DNA of 22,587 nucleotides, from positions 1 to 22,587 of the forward strand of contig CAYQJV010000025.1 in the NCBI GenBank assembly GCA_964417925.1. The letters are read 5' to 3'. Under the pieces are notes generated by a model. That model did no database searches and was not told where the DNA came from. It saw only the letters and a list, made by a program, of their open reading frames with translations. Every line of letters starts with the position of its first letter. The stretch's first letter is position 1. The DNA comes from CAYQJV01 sp964417925 (GTDB lineage: Bacteria; Hydrothermota; Tepidihabitantia; B3-TA06; CAYQJV01). Below, piece by piece: positions 6,891-14,836 of the stretch. Position numbers and translations under genes: made by a program.

Positions 6891-9800
6891 ATGCTAAAAG
6901 TAACTTTTGAAAATCTTTGTCCTGTATGCAAAAAAGACCTGGAGGTGGATGAAATAGAAGAAAATTTGTGTAAAAAAGAAAATAAAAAAATTTCTTATTT
7001 CTCATGGTTTAAAGAGTATGAAAAAATAGAGGAGCTGTTTAAAAAAGTTATAAACTCTTCACCAAAAAGTATACAAAGGGCATGGATTAAAAGAGTGGCA
7101 AAAAAAGAAAGTTTTTGTGTAGTTGCTCCTACAGGGATAGGAAAAACATCTTTTGGTATTGTTACAGCTTTATACTTTGCACACGCAGGTAAGAAAAGTT
7201 ACATTATCCTTCCTACTGTAATAATGGTTAGAGAGGTACATAAAAAATTAATTTCTTATATATCTCCTGAAAAAATAGTATGTTACCACGGAGGACTTAA
7301 AAAGGAAGAAAAAAAAGATACAATCGAAAAAATTAAAAATGGGGATTTTTCCCTTTTAATTACTACCTTTCAGTTTCTTGCTAAAAACTTTGCGGTTCTT
7401 GAGGACAAGGTATTTGATTTTATATTTATAGATGATGTGGATTCAATACTTAAAGCTTCCAGAAATGTAGAGCGGGTACTGAAAGTTATCGGTTTTGAAA
7501 AAAAAGGAAAGCAATGGAGAAAGAGAGATAAGCAGGGAATCTTGGTTGTCTCTACTGCAACAGTTAAGAAAGGTAAAAAAGCACTTCTTTTGAGAGATCT
7601 CCTGGGACTTGATGTGGGTTCGTCAAGGATTTCTGTGAGAAATGTAGAGGATATTTACTCCATGGAAAAGAAAATTGAGAAGGTAAAAGAGATAATGAAG
7701 AAAATGGGAAAGGGAGGAATAGTATATGTATCTACTGAAGAAGAGATGAAGAATCTGGTAAAGATGCTTTCCAACGATTATAGAATAGGTACTGTAACTG
7801 CAAGATCCAAAAAAGATTTTGAACTTTTCAAAAAAGGAGAACTTGACTTCCTCATAGGAACATCATACTACTATGGTACTCTTGTAAGGGGACTTGATCT
7901 TCCAGAAAAAATAAGATATGCAATTTTTTATGGGGCATGTGTATTTAAGATTCATATTAAAAATCTTGAAGATGTGAGTGATGGTGTTATCAGGATTCTT
8001 TTTAATATGTTTAAAGATGATGAAGAGTTAAAAAATTATGTGAATATAAAAAAACACAGGGATGAGATAGTAAAAAGATTAAAAGAAATATTTAAAAATC
8101 CTCCTCATAAAAATACAGATTTAGTTATAAAAGAAAATGAAATAATAATTCCTGATATAAGGACTTATCTACAAGCTTCGGGGAGGACATCCAGACTTAC
8201 AGTTCATGGGCTTACCAAAGGAGTTTCCTTTCTTCTTGAAGATAATATAGAAATACTTAAGGCTTTTATAAGAAGAGCCTCTTACTATGATATAGAGTTT
8301 AAACAGGAAAAAGATGTGGATTTTGAAAGATTGAAAAAAGAAATAGATGAAACAAGAGAAAGAGTTATAAAAAAGATTGAAGAGGAGATAAAACCTGTGC
8401 TTTTTGTGGTTGAAAGTCCCACAAAAGCACGTCAAATTGCAAGATTTTTTGGACAGCCTGCAATGAGGATATTTAAGGAGAATGATGAAGTTGAACTAAT
8501 AGCTTATGAAATATCTACAGATAAGTACATCATTACTGTTACAGCATCCTTGGGACACATTACTGATTTAACAACGGGAAGAGGAATATATGGAGTAGAA
8601 AAGCAAAACGGTAATTTTATACCTGTGTATGCATCCATTAAGAAGTGTAAAAAATGTGGATATCAGTATACAAAAGATGGAAAATGTCCTGTATGTGGGG
8701 GTGAGTCTAAAGACTCAAAAAAAAGGATAGAAATACTGCAGAACCTTGCTTTTGAGACAGAGAATGTAATAATAGGCACGGATCCTGATACAGAGGGTGA
8801 GAAAATAGCATGGGATGTGATGATGCTTACCACTCCTTTTGCAAAAAGTATAAAAAGAGCAGAATTTCATGAAGTAACAAGAAGAGCAATTCAAGATGCA
8901 TTGGAAAATTTAAGAGAGATAAATGAAAACACAGTGAAAGCTCAGATTGTAAGAAGAATAGAGGATAGATGGTTTGGATTTAAGTTGAGTGAAAAAGTGC
9001 AGGAGAAGTTTAAAGACAAGAATCTTTCTGCTGGTAGAGCCCAAACTCCAGTGCTTGGTTGGATAATACACAGATGTGATGAACACAGAAAGAAAGTAAA
9101 GATAGGCATAGTAAAGGAACTTGGAATAATAATAGAGAAGCCATCTGCTGAAAAAATAAAAGTTAAGGTAGAAAAGGTAAAAGAAGATATTGAAGAAAGA
9201 ACCCCTCCCCCTCCTTATACCACTGATTCTATGCTCCAGGATACCAACACGTATCTTAAAATGAACACCGAAGAAACTATGCGAATAGCCCAAGAACTTT
9301 TTGAAAATGGGTTTATCACCTATCATAGGACCGATAGTACCAGAGTGAGCGAAAGAGGTATGCATGTAGCAAAAGAGTTTCTTAAAAATGGATTTTATGC
9401 CAGAGAATGGAAGAAGGAAGGAGCTCATGAATGCATAAGGCCTACAAGACCATTGACACGCAGAGAACTTGCAAGGCTTATATATGAAGGAGTTTTCTTT
9501 ACTTCCACTCCCATCACGAGGAAACATCTTGCTTTATATGATTTAATATTTAGAAGATTTATGGCATCTCAAGCAGAAAAGGCAAAGGTAAAAAAGATTA
9601 ATTATAAAATAAAACTTCCTGATAAGGAAATTGTGGAAGAAAGAATAGTCAGTGCAACAGGTAAATCTTTTGAGCTTTATAGATTTATAAAAGTCCAACC
9701 CGAACTTCCGATTGGAGAAAGAGAGGTTGAAGTAATAATAAAAAAGATTCCGAGAGCACCCTTATATTCACAATCCGATGTAATAGGGCTTATGAAGGAA

Positions 9801-10061
9801 AAAGGAATAGGAAGACCTTCCACCTATTCTCAAATTTTAAACAAGCTCTTTATAAGAAGGTACATCTTTGAAAAGAACAGCAAACTTATAGCTTCAAAAA
9901 GAGGAAGAATAGTGTATCGTTATCTCTTTAAAAATTACGCAAAATTTGTATCTGAAGATACTACAAGAGAACTTGAGCGGATAATGGATATGATAGAAGA
10001 AGGTAAAGAAGATTATTCTACCATTTTAGAGAAACTATATGGAGAAATCAGCGAGATTTAG
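6891..10061 (+). CDS. rgy: Reverse gyrase
   Basis: An ATP-dependent type IA topoisomerase that introduces positive supercoils and protects DNA at high temperature. The 1056-residue protein is complete in one polypeptide. Helicase-like half: APTGIGKT (79-86, Walker A), DDVD (181-184), STATVKKGKK (221-230), QASGRTSR (428-435). Topoisomerase half: VVESPTKARQIARFFG (506-521, Toprim start), zinc finger C586/C589/C599/C602, DPDTEGE (631-637, metal site), AGRAQTP (714-720), and FITYHRTDSTRVS with catalytic Tyr811. The N-terminal zinc finger is degenerate: CPVC (10-13) is present, but only one cysteine (C27) of the second pair remains. It is transcribed from its own promoter and is probably leaderless. 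Its last 14 bases overlap the 3' end of the convergent tatA gene. Confidence 0.98.
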   Translation: MLKVTFENLCPVCKKDLEVDEIEENLCKKENKKISYFSWFKEYEKIEELFKKVINSSPKSIQRAWIKRVAKKESFCVVAPTGIGKTSFGIVTALYFAHAGKKSYIILPTVIMVREVHKKLISYISPEKIVCYHGGLKKEEKKDTIEKIKNGDFSLLITTFQFLAKNFAVLEDKVFDFIFIDDVDSILKASRNVERVLKVIGFEKKGKQWRKRDKQGILVVSTATVKKGKKALLLRDLLGLDVGSSRISVRNVEDIYSMEKKIEKVKEIMKKMGKGGIVYVSTEEEMKNLVKMLSNDYRIGTVTARSKKDFELFKKGELDFLIGTSYYYGTLVRGLDLPEKIRYAIFYGACVFKIHIKNLEDVSDGVIRILFNMFKDDEELKNYVNIKKHRDEIVKRLKEIFKNPPHKNTDLVIKENEIIIPDIRTYLQASGRTSRLTVHGLTKGVSFLLEDNIEILKAFIRRASYYDIEFKQEKDVDFERLKKEIDETRERVIKKIEEEIKPVLFVVESPTKARQIARFFGQPAMRIFKENDEVELIAYEISTDKYIITVTASLGHITDLTTGRGIYGVEKQNGNFIPVYASIKKCKKCGYQYTKDGKCPVCGGESKDSKKRIEILQNLAFETENVIIGTDPDTEGEKIAWDVMMLTTPFAKSIKRAEFHEVTRRAIQDALENLREINENTVKAQIVRRIEDRWFGFKLSEKVQEKFKDKNLSAGRAQTPVLGWIIHRCDEHRKKVKIGIVKELGIIIEKPSAEKIKVKVEKVKEDIEERTPPPPYTTDSMLQDTNTYLKMNTEETMRIAQELFENGFITYHRTDSTRVSERGMHVAKEFLKNGFYAREWKKEGAHECIRPTRPLTRRELARLIYEGVFFTSTPITRKHLALYDLIFRRFMASQAEKAKVKKINYKIKLPDKEIVEERIVSATGKSFELYRFIKVQPELPIGEREVEVIIKKIPRAPLYSQSDVIGLMKEKGIGRPSTYSQILNKLFIRRYIFEKNSKLIASKRGRIVYRYLFKNYAKFVSEDTTRELERIMDMIEEGKEDYSTILEKLYGEISEI

Positions 10062-10284
10062 TTCTTTTTGTTCTTTTCTTTATGGTTCTTTTTTTCTTTC
10101 TTTGTTTCTTTTTTGTTTTTTCTTCCTTTGGTTCTTCTTCCTCATCTATTTCTCCTGAGAGTCCTTTTTTAAATTCTTGAATACCCTTACCAATACTTCG
10201 TGCAAGTTCAGGGATTTTTTTTGCTCCAAACAATATAAGGATTATCAAAAGTATTATTAATATTTCCTGCCAACCGATATTCAT
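10048..10284 (-). CDS. tatA: Twin-arginine translocase subunit TatA/TatB
   Basis: A 78-residue Tat component that forms the protein-conducting oligomer for folded exports. It has the usual short N-terminal membrane helix (IGWQEILIILLIILILFGAK), the hinge with FGAKKIPELARSIGKG, an amphipathic helix, then an acidic EIDEEEEPKEE patch. The tail is unusually basic: nearly every residue from TKKKQRKKKR to the end is K, R or T. I chose ATG 10284, not the in-frame ATG 10296, because GGAGG lies six bases before 10284 and the ATG overlaps the upstream DUF4321 stop as ATGA. It overlaps reverse gyrase by 14 bases tail to tail. TatA and TatB cannot be separated on sequence this short. Confidence 0.9.
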   Translation of the reverse strand: MNIGWQEILIILLIILILFGAKKIPELARSIGKGIQEFKKGLSGEIDEEEEPKEEKTKKKQRKKKRTIKKRTKRTKSR

Positions 10285-10541
10285 CCCATCCTCCATAGAA
10301 GTACTGTGACAATAATTATAACTATTACAGATACAAGAGTAAGGTGAAAGGAGAATCCGAAGGTAAGTTCAAAAAAACCAAGCATTGCTTGAAACGGTGA
10401 AATACCTATTTTTACACCCCTTACAAAGAGTTCTTTAATCCACCCTGAGGGTAAAAAATAAGAGAGAAGAGAAGAAATCGCAGACCCAAGTATTCCTCCA
10501 AGTACTATACCCCATAAAATTGTTTTTAAACCTCTTCTCAT
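10281..10541 (-). CDS. DUF4321 membrane protein
   Basis: An 86-residue protein with two hydrophobic segments: TILWGIVLGGILGSAISSLL near the start, and one near the end (about residues 62-84). ISPFQAMLGFFELTFGFSF sits between them. The length and this layout match DUF4321, a small membrane family of unknown function. Its stop overlaps the tatA start, so the two are co-translated. The start is ATG 10541, five bases after a -10 box and without a ribosome-binding site. The pairing with tatA may hint at a membrane or export role, but this is inference. Confidence 0.8.
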   Translation of the reverse strand: MRRGLKTILWGIVLGGILGSAISSLLSYFLPSGWIKELFVRGVKIGISPFQAMLGFFELTFGFSFHLTLVSVIVIIIVTVLLWRMG

Positions 10542-10546
10542 AATTT

Positions 10547-10574
10547 AATATACTGCATATTTTAAAATTGTCAA
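10547..10574 (-). promoter_or_regulatory. Promoter of the DUF4321-tatA operon
   Basis: Minus strand: TTGACA (10574-10569), 16 bases, TATATT (10552-10547), then five bases and ATG 10541. This is the third gene with this exact geometry. Confidence 0.75.
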
Positions 10575-10808
10575 ATAAAAAGCAATATTTTATAGTTAAA
10601 AAGGCGAATAAGCACCGAACAAAAAGAAGTTAACATAATGAATTCTTCGTTTTTTCTTGATAAGTAATTGCAGGTTTATACAAGTAACCGATGAGGTTTC
10701 TCTGTGAAAAATAGTAAAAGGTATTGAAACTCTTAAATAACACCCTTGCAATAAAACTTTACAACAGTTTTTTTACATACTTGAAAATGTAGCATTTTGA
10801 TAAAAAAT
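10575..10808. other. Intergenic region between divergent promoters
   Basis: AT-rich DNA without an ORF I can support. A weak promoter-like TTGATA-N16-TACAAG lies around 10659-10686. A six-base AT-only hairpin (AAAACT 10753-10758 with AGTTTT 10766-10771), followed by T, resembles a weak terminator but has no gene before it. A small RNA between them is possible but not supported. Confidence 0.4.
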
Positions 10809-10836
10809 TTGACAAAAAAAATTTCGGCAATAGTAT
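10809..10836 (+). promoter_or_regulatory. Promoter of array gene A1
   Basis: TTGACA (10809-10814), 16 bases, TAGTAT (10831-10836), then 18 bases containing AAGAAGGA and ATG 10855. Predicted leader is about 11 bases. Confidence 0.6.
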
Positions 10837-10854
10837 TTTAAAAAGAAGGATGAT

Positions 10855-12153
10855 ATGAGTGTGATTTTATTATGTTTGAGTCTTTTTAGTGGATGGAGAG
10901 AGGGTGGAGTGGCGGTGTGCACTGCTCCGGGTGATCAGAAGAACCCCATGATTCTTCCGGTGAAAGGTGGTAGGTTTGCGGTATTATGGCAGGATGCGAG
11001 AGAGGGATGGTTGAAGGATGACATATACATGCAGGTGTTGGATGAGGATGGTAATTGTTTGCTTTCAGAGGATGGGGTTCCTGTGATAGCTTGGGATGGG
11101 TATCAGGGGAGTTTTGATGCTGTGGTAAGTGAGGATAGTGAGTATGTATATGTGGTATGGGTGGATTGCAGGGATACGATAGATGCAAGTGACAATGATT
11201 TATACATGCAGAAGATGGATTTAGAGGGCAGGAGGTTATTTGGGGATGGAGGTAAGCCAGTTGCTTTGGTGAAAGATGGGAATGACCCTTCCAATCCCCA
11301 TCTTTGCATATCAGGGGATGGGGTGTATGTGGTGTGGGAGGATTATAGGGCATGGAATTCAGAAGGTATTGGGATGGTATATATGCAAAGAGTTACACTT
11401 GACGGTGATATATGCTGGGATAAAGAAGGAATTAAGTTGAGTCTAACGAATGCGTGGCAGGGTTCTCCCAAGATTCTTTCTGACTTTCAAAATGGAGCAT
11501 GTATGTTTTGGAAGGAAGATTCTGATAATTATATGATAGTAAGAGGACAGAGAGTTGACTCTTTGGGGAATTTCTTATGGGGTGATACAGGTATAGTAAT
11601 AATTTCTTATGGTTCTTCTATAAATTTATCAACGGAAAATTATCGGGATCCTTTTTATGTTGGATATGATGGAAAAGGAAATATAATTGTTTCTCATTTC
11701 ATGCGTGCTCAGAAGGTAGATATGTTGGGAGAGTTATTGTGGGAGGGTGGATATGAGATAAAGGATTATCCTTATCGGTGTGCTGATGGAAATGGAGGGT
11801 TGTTTATTTTTACGAGCACTAATGACTTTTTTGAGTATCCCAGGATAATGGTGGCGCATTATGATTCTTTATGCTTAGAGGATTGGGATAAAGTGGTATG
11901 GCAGGGTGAGTATGCGGATTCAAATGATACGGAGATGTATATTTCATCCTCACTTACCGGGAGTGATAGGGCGCTTATAATAGGATGGGATTATTACAGG
12001 ACAGGGAGTATATTGATGATGAAGATAGACAGGGATGGGAATTCTTTATGGGGTGGTGCTGTTGAGGTTTCAAAGGGAGGGGATTTTGTGAAGGATATGA
12101 TGAATACAAGAGTTATAGGGTATAGAGGTGGGGATAATAGTGTGGCAGGATAA
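10855..12153 (+). CDS. Array gene A1: secreted repeat protein, N-terminal part
   Basis: A 432-residue secreted protein with a short signal peptide (MSVILLCLSLFSG) and several repeats of the form VWxDxR...YMQxxDxxGxxLW, for example VLWQDAR, VVWVDCR and VVWEDYR. Such repeats are expected to build beta-propeller blades; ligand and function are unknown. The frame breaks at 12127-12134: after VIGYRGG it runs into DNSVAG-stop, while the next frame continues as GIIVWQDKRYGDS into the C-terminal domain. Removing one G from the four-G run 12130-12133 joins the two into one protein of about 540 residues, the size of A2 and A3. The first 492 bases match A2 at about 97% with no indel. It could be a sequencing error, a pseudogene or a switchable tract. 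Confidence 0.8.
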   Translation: MSVILLCLSLFSGWREGGVAVCTAPGDQKNPMILPVKGGRFAVLWQDAREGWLKDDIYMQVLDEDGNCLLSEDGVPVIAWDGYQGSFDAVVSEDSEYVYVVWVDCRDTIDASDNDLYMQKMDLEGRRLFGDGGKPVALVKDGNDPSNPHLCISGDGVYVVWEDYRAWNSEGIGMVYMQRVTLDGDICWDKEGIKLSLTNAWQGSPKILSDFQNGACMFWKEDSDNYMIVRGQRVDSLGNFLWGDTGIVIISYGSSINLSTENYRDPFYVGYDGKGNIIVSHFMRAQKVDMLGELLWEGGYEIKDYPYRCADGNGGLFIFTSTNDFFEYPRIMVAHYDSLCLEDWDKVVWQGEYADSNDTEMYISSSLTGSDRALIIGWDYYRTGSILMMKIDRDGNSLWGGAVEVSKGGDFVKDMMNTRVIGYRGGDNSVAG

Positions 12154-12460
12154 GAGGTATGGGGATTCTTTAGGGAGAGTGGTGGGTATAACAGAAGGGG
12201 AAGGGATAAATAGGGGTATGGTGTTAAGGAGCAATGTTGTTTTTAATACTTTGATTTTAAAGGGAGGGATTAAAGGGGTGAGAGAGATTTCGCTATATTC
12301 TTTGGATGGTAAGAGGGTTAAGGTGTTGTTGAGGGGTGGATTTAATGGTGAGGGGGAATTGAGGTTTTCTTTGAAAGATATACCGGCTGGAGTGTATTTT
12401 TTGAGGATTTCTGGGAAGGACAGGGATAAGATAGAGAAGGTGATAAAAATAAGGAGGTGA
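12128..12460 (+). CDS. Array gene A1: frameshifted C-terminal part with sorting domain
   Basis: This frame continues A1 after the extra G. It begins with a final repeat (IIVWQDKRYGDS), and its last 80 residues form a FlgD-like / Por-type sorting domain: EISLYSLDGKRVKVLLRGG, then LKDIPAGVYFLRI and the basic end EKVIKIRR. In this domain class the C-terminus directs the protein across the outer membrane. The apparent GTG at 12128 has no ribosome-binding site and is unlikely to be a real start. B1 begins one base after its stop. Confidence 0.75.
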   Translation: MGIIVWQDKRYGDSLGRVVGITEGEGINRGMVLRSNVVFNTLILKGGIKGVREISLYSLDGKRVKVLLRGGFNGEGELRFSLKDIPAGVYFLRISGKDRDKIEKVIKIRR

Positions 12461-12461
12461 G

Positions 12462-13139
12462 ATGAATAGGTTTGTGGTATATTTTTTGTTCATGAGTGGT
12501 GTAGTGTTTGGTGGGATTGTTAACCGGGAGACATATGGGTTACAGTTATTTCCAAAGGTGGTTGATGTTGGTGGGGACAAATATATGGTTGTATGGGAGG
12601 ATACGAGGAATGAGAGCATAGAGATATATGCTCAGTTGATAGATGGTGAAGGTAATCCACAGTGGAATGAAGATAAATTGTTATCCCAGGATGGGACGAG
12701 AGAGTTCATTGGGCATAGGATGGTATCCAGAGTTGTGGGGAGTGGGTCTGGGGCAATAATTGGGTTTATAAATTATTATGGGATAAGTGGCGTAAGTAAG
12801 GGTATAAATGCTACCAAGATAACGAGAACAGGAAGTAGGTGGTCACCAGATACTGTGGTTAATATTACTTCAACAGTTACCGAGGATTATGCTTTATGCG
12901 AAGACGGGCATGGCGGTGCAGTGTTTGTATGGGTGGAGAAAAAAGGGAGTGAGTATTATTTGAAGGCGAGGCATTTGGATGCTGATGGTGGGGATGTTTG
13001 GAATAATCCTGGGTGGGAAGACCCTCATGTCGCTGTGCTTCACACTGCCTTTTATACTTTAAAGCCATATTTATATTTAAATAAAAATTTTGACAAGGTA
13101 AAGATTTTTAGTAACATTTTAAAAAGGAGGATAATATGA
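12462..13139 (+). CDS. Array gene B1: truncated secreted repeat protein with fused tail
   Basis: A 225-residue protein with a signal peptide (MNRFVVYFLFMSGVVFGG), repeats such as MVVWEDTR..EIYAQLID, and ALCEDGHGGAVFVWV, homologous to the first 40-45% of B3. Homology stops after HTAFYTLK (about base 13065). The last 24 residues are read from DNA that is the promoter and ribosome-binding site of A2, ending FSNILKRRII, where KRRII is the translation of the AAAAAGGAGGATAAT region. Its stop overlaps the A2 start as ATGA. The start at 12462 has AAGGAGGTGAG directly before it. It is probably a by-product of tandem duplication; whether a folded protein results is doubtful. Confidence 0.75.
   Translation: MNRFVVYFLFMSGVVFGGIVNRETYGLQLFPKVVDVGGDKYMVVWEDTRNESIEIYAQLIDGEGNPQWNEDKLLSQDGTREFIGHRMVSRVVGSGSGAIIGFINYYGISGVSKGINATKITRTGSRWSPDTVVNITSTVTEDYALCEDGHGGAVFVWVEKKGSEYYLKARHLDADGGDVWNNPGWEDPHVAVLHTAFYTLKPYLYLNKNFDKVKIFSNILKRRII
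13090..13117 (+). promoter_or_regulatory. Promoter of A2 inside the end of B1
   Basis: TTGACA (13090-13095), 16 bases, TAACAT (13112-13117), then 18 bases with AAAAAGGAGG before ATG 13136. It lies inside the reading frame of B1. Confidence 0.6.
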
Positions 13140-14836
13140 GAGTGATATTATTGTGTTTGGGGCTTTTTAGTGGATGGAGAGAAGGTGGAGTGCCAGTGTG
13201 TATTGCTCCGGGTGCTCAGAAAAATCCTATGATACTTCCGGTGAAAGGAGGTAGGTTTGTTATTATATGGCAGGATGAGAGGGAGGGATGGTTGAAGGAT
13301 GACATATACATGCAGGTGTTGGATGAGTATGGTAATTGTTTGCTTTCAGAGGATGGAGTTCCTGTGATAGCTTGGGATGGTTATCAGGGAAGTTTTGATG
13401 CTGTGGTAAGTGAGGATAGTGAGTATGTATATGTGGTATGGGTGGATTGCAGGGATACGATAGATGCAAGTGACAATGGTTTATACATGCAGAAGATGGA
13501 TTTAGAGGGCAGAAGGTTATTTGGGGATGGAGGCAAGCCAGTTGCTTTGGTGAAAGATGGGAATGACCCTTCCGATCCCCATCTTTGCATATCAGGGGAT
13601 GGGGTGTATGTGGTGTGGGAGGACTATAGAGAAGAGAGTGCTGGAGTTTATATGCAAAGGATTACATATGATGGGAGTATATGTTGGAACAAGGAAGGTA
13701 TACCTATCAGAGAGAAAAGTTGGTTATGGGATGTGAGTGCTTCTTTCCCCAGTGATGTGATGGTATTGTTTACGACCCCCAAGGATTATAGAGAGGCTTT
13801 GTGGGTTCAGAGAGTGGATAGTTTAGGGGATTTTGTTTTTGGGGATAGCGGTAAAGTGGTTATAGATTATTTAACAGGGGATAATTATGGATTTAATTAT
13901 ATTTCTTCATTTTCGGACGGAGATGGGGGGATTTATCTCTTTTTTGTTTTAGTGAGTGCTAATCCTGATGAGGATCCTGGGTATTTTCAGCATCTGGACA
14001 AATATGGAAATAAATTGTTAGGTGATACAGGGGTATATTGGGGAAATGTTTCCACTGCTCATACTTGGGACATCCATTTAGCACATGATGATATAGAAAA
14101 GAAGATGTTTGTTTCTTTTGGATACACTCAACCTTCTTATGAGTGGAGCTGGGAGGCGTTTATTTTTACCCAGGGGTGTGGATACGATGGGAAAGTGGTA
14201 TTTAATGAAGCAAAGAAGGTGGTTCAGTATGAGGGTCCTGATTCTACAGATATAACTCCTCATCCTTTTGCAGTTAGTGATTTGGATGGAGGGGTGATAG
14301 TGGTTTATTCAATTAATGAGGGGTGGGATACACCGTTGAAGTTTTTGAGAGGAGAATATGAAGATATAAGAGCAGTGCGGATTAATGGGTCTGGTGAGAG
14401 GTTATGGGGAATAGATGTTTGTGATGAGGTGGGTTCACAGAGGGTGAGGGGAGTTATTGGGGATGGGAGAGGGAGGGTGATAATTGTGTTTGAGGATACG
14501 AGGAGTGAAGACAAGGATATATATGCTTCGTGTATAGATACTTCAGGTAAAGTGGTGGGGGTTAGGGAGTTTAGGGAGGAGGGTGTTGAGTATTTGAGTA
14601 ATGTGATGGTTGGGGATGAATTGATGTTGGGGTTTGGAGGAGAGAGGGATAGGGGTGTGATAGAGATTTTTGATGTTTCAGGGAGAAGGGTTTTTAGGGA
14701 TGAGTTAGAGATAAGGGATAGGAAGGCGAGAGTAAGGGTGAATAATCTGCCTGTGGGGATTTATTTTTACAGGGTATATTTTAATGGGGATGAGTTGATA
14801 AAGGGTAAATTGATAAAAATAAAGGAGGAGAGATGA
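13136..14836 (+). CDS. Array gene A2: secreted repeat protein with sorting domain
   Basis: A 566-residue intact member of the A family. It has a signal peptide (MRVILLCLGLFSG); VWxDxR-type repeats spread over residues 35-480, such as IIWQDER, VVWVDCR, VVWEDYR and VFEDTRSEDKDIYASCIDTSG; and a C-terminal sorting domain in the last 75 residues (VIEIFDVSGRRVF, VNNLPVGIYFYRV, basic end KGKLIKIKEER). The first 165 residues are nearly identical to A1 and then diverge abruptly. The start has AAAAAGGAGG upstream and overlaps the B1 stop; its own stop overlaps the B2 start, so translation is probably coupled along the array. It likely acts at the cell surface; the ligand is unknown. Confidence 0.85.
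   Translation: MRVILLCLGLFSGWREGGVPVCIAPGAQKNPMILPVKGGRFVIIWQDEREGWLKDDIYMQVLDEYGNCLLSEDGVPVIAWDGYQGSFDAVVSEDSEYVYVVWVDCRDTIDASDNGLYMQKMDLEGRRLFGDGGKPVALVKDGNDPSDPHLCISGDGVYVVWEDYREESAGVYMQRITYDGSICWNKEGIPIREKSWLWDVSASFPSDVMVLFTTPKDYREALWVQRVDSLGDFVFGDSGKVVIDYLTGDNYGFNYISSFSDGDGGIYLFFVLVSANPDEDPGYFQHLDKYGNKLLGDTGVYWGNVSTAHTWDIHLAHDDIEKKMFVSFGYTQPSYEWSWEAFIFTQGCGYDGKVVFNEAKKVVQYEGPDSTDITPHPFAVSDLDGGVIVVYSINEGWDTPLKFLRGEYEDIRAVRINGSGERLWGIDVCDEVGSQRVRGVIGDGRGRVIIVFEDTRSEDKDIYASCIDTSGKVVGVREFREEGVEYLSNVMVGDELMLGFGGERDRGVIEIFDVSGRRVFRDELEIRDRKARVRVNNLPVGIYFYRVYFNGDELIKGKLIKIKEER

Noticed and set aside
10284..10296. ATG 10296 as the start of tatA.
   Set aside because: The GGAGG that would serve ATG 10284 lies inside the extra codons, and 10284 forms a normal ATGA overlap with DUF4321.
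10687..10712. A CGATGAG ... GAAA pattern resembling a hammerhead ribozyme core.
   Set aside because: The invariant CUGAUGA reads CCGATGA, and I found no stems I-III in the right places.
10886..11353. Long minus-strand frames rich in proline, histidine and serine opposite A1, A2 and A3.
   Set aside because: They mirror the G-rich coding strand of the array, lack proper starts, and recur only because the A copies repeat.
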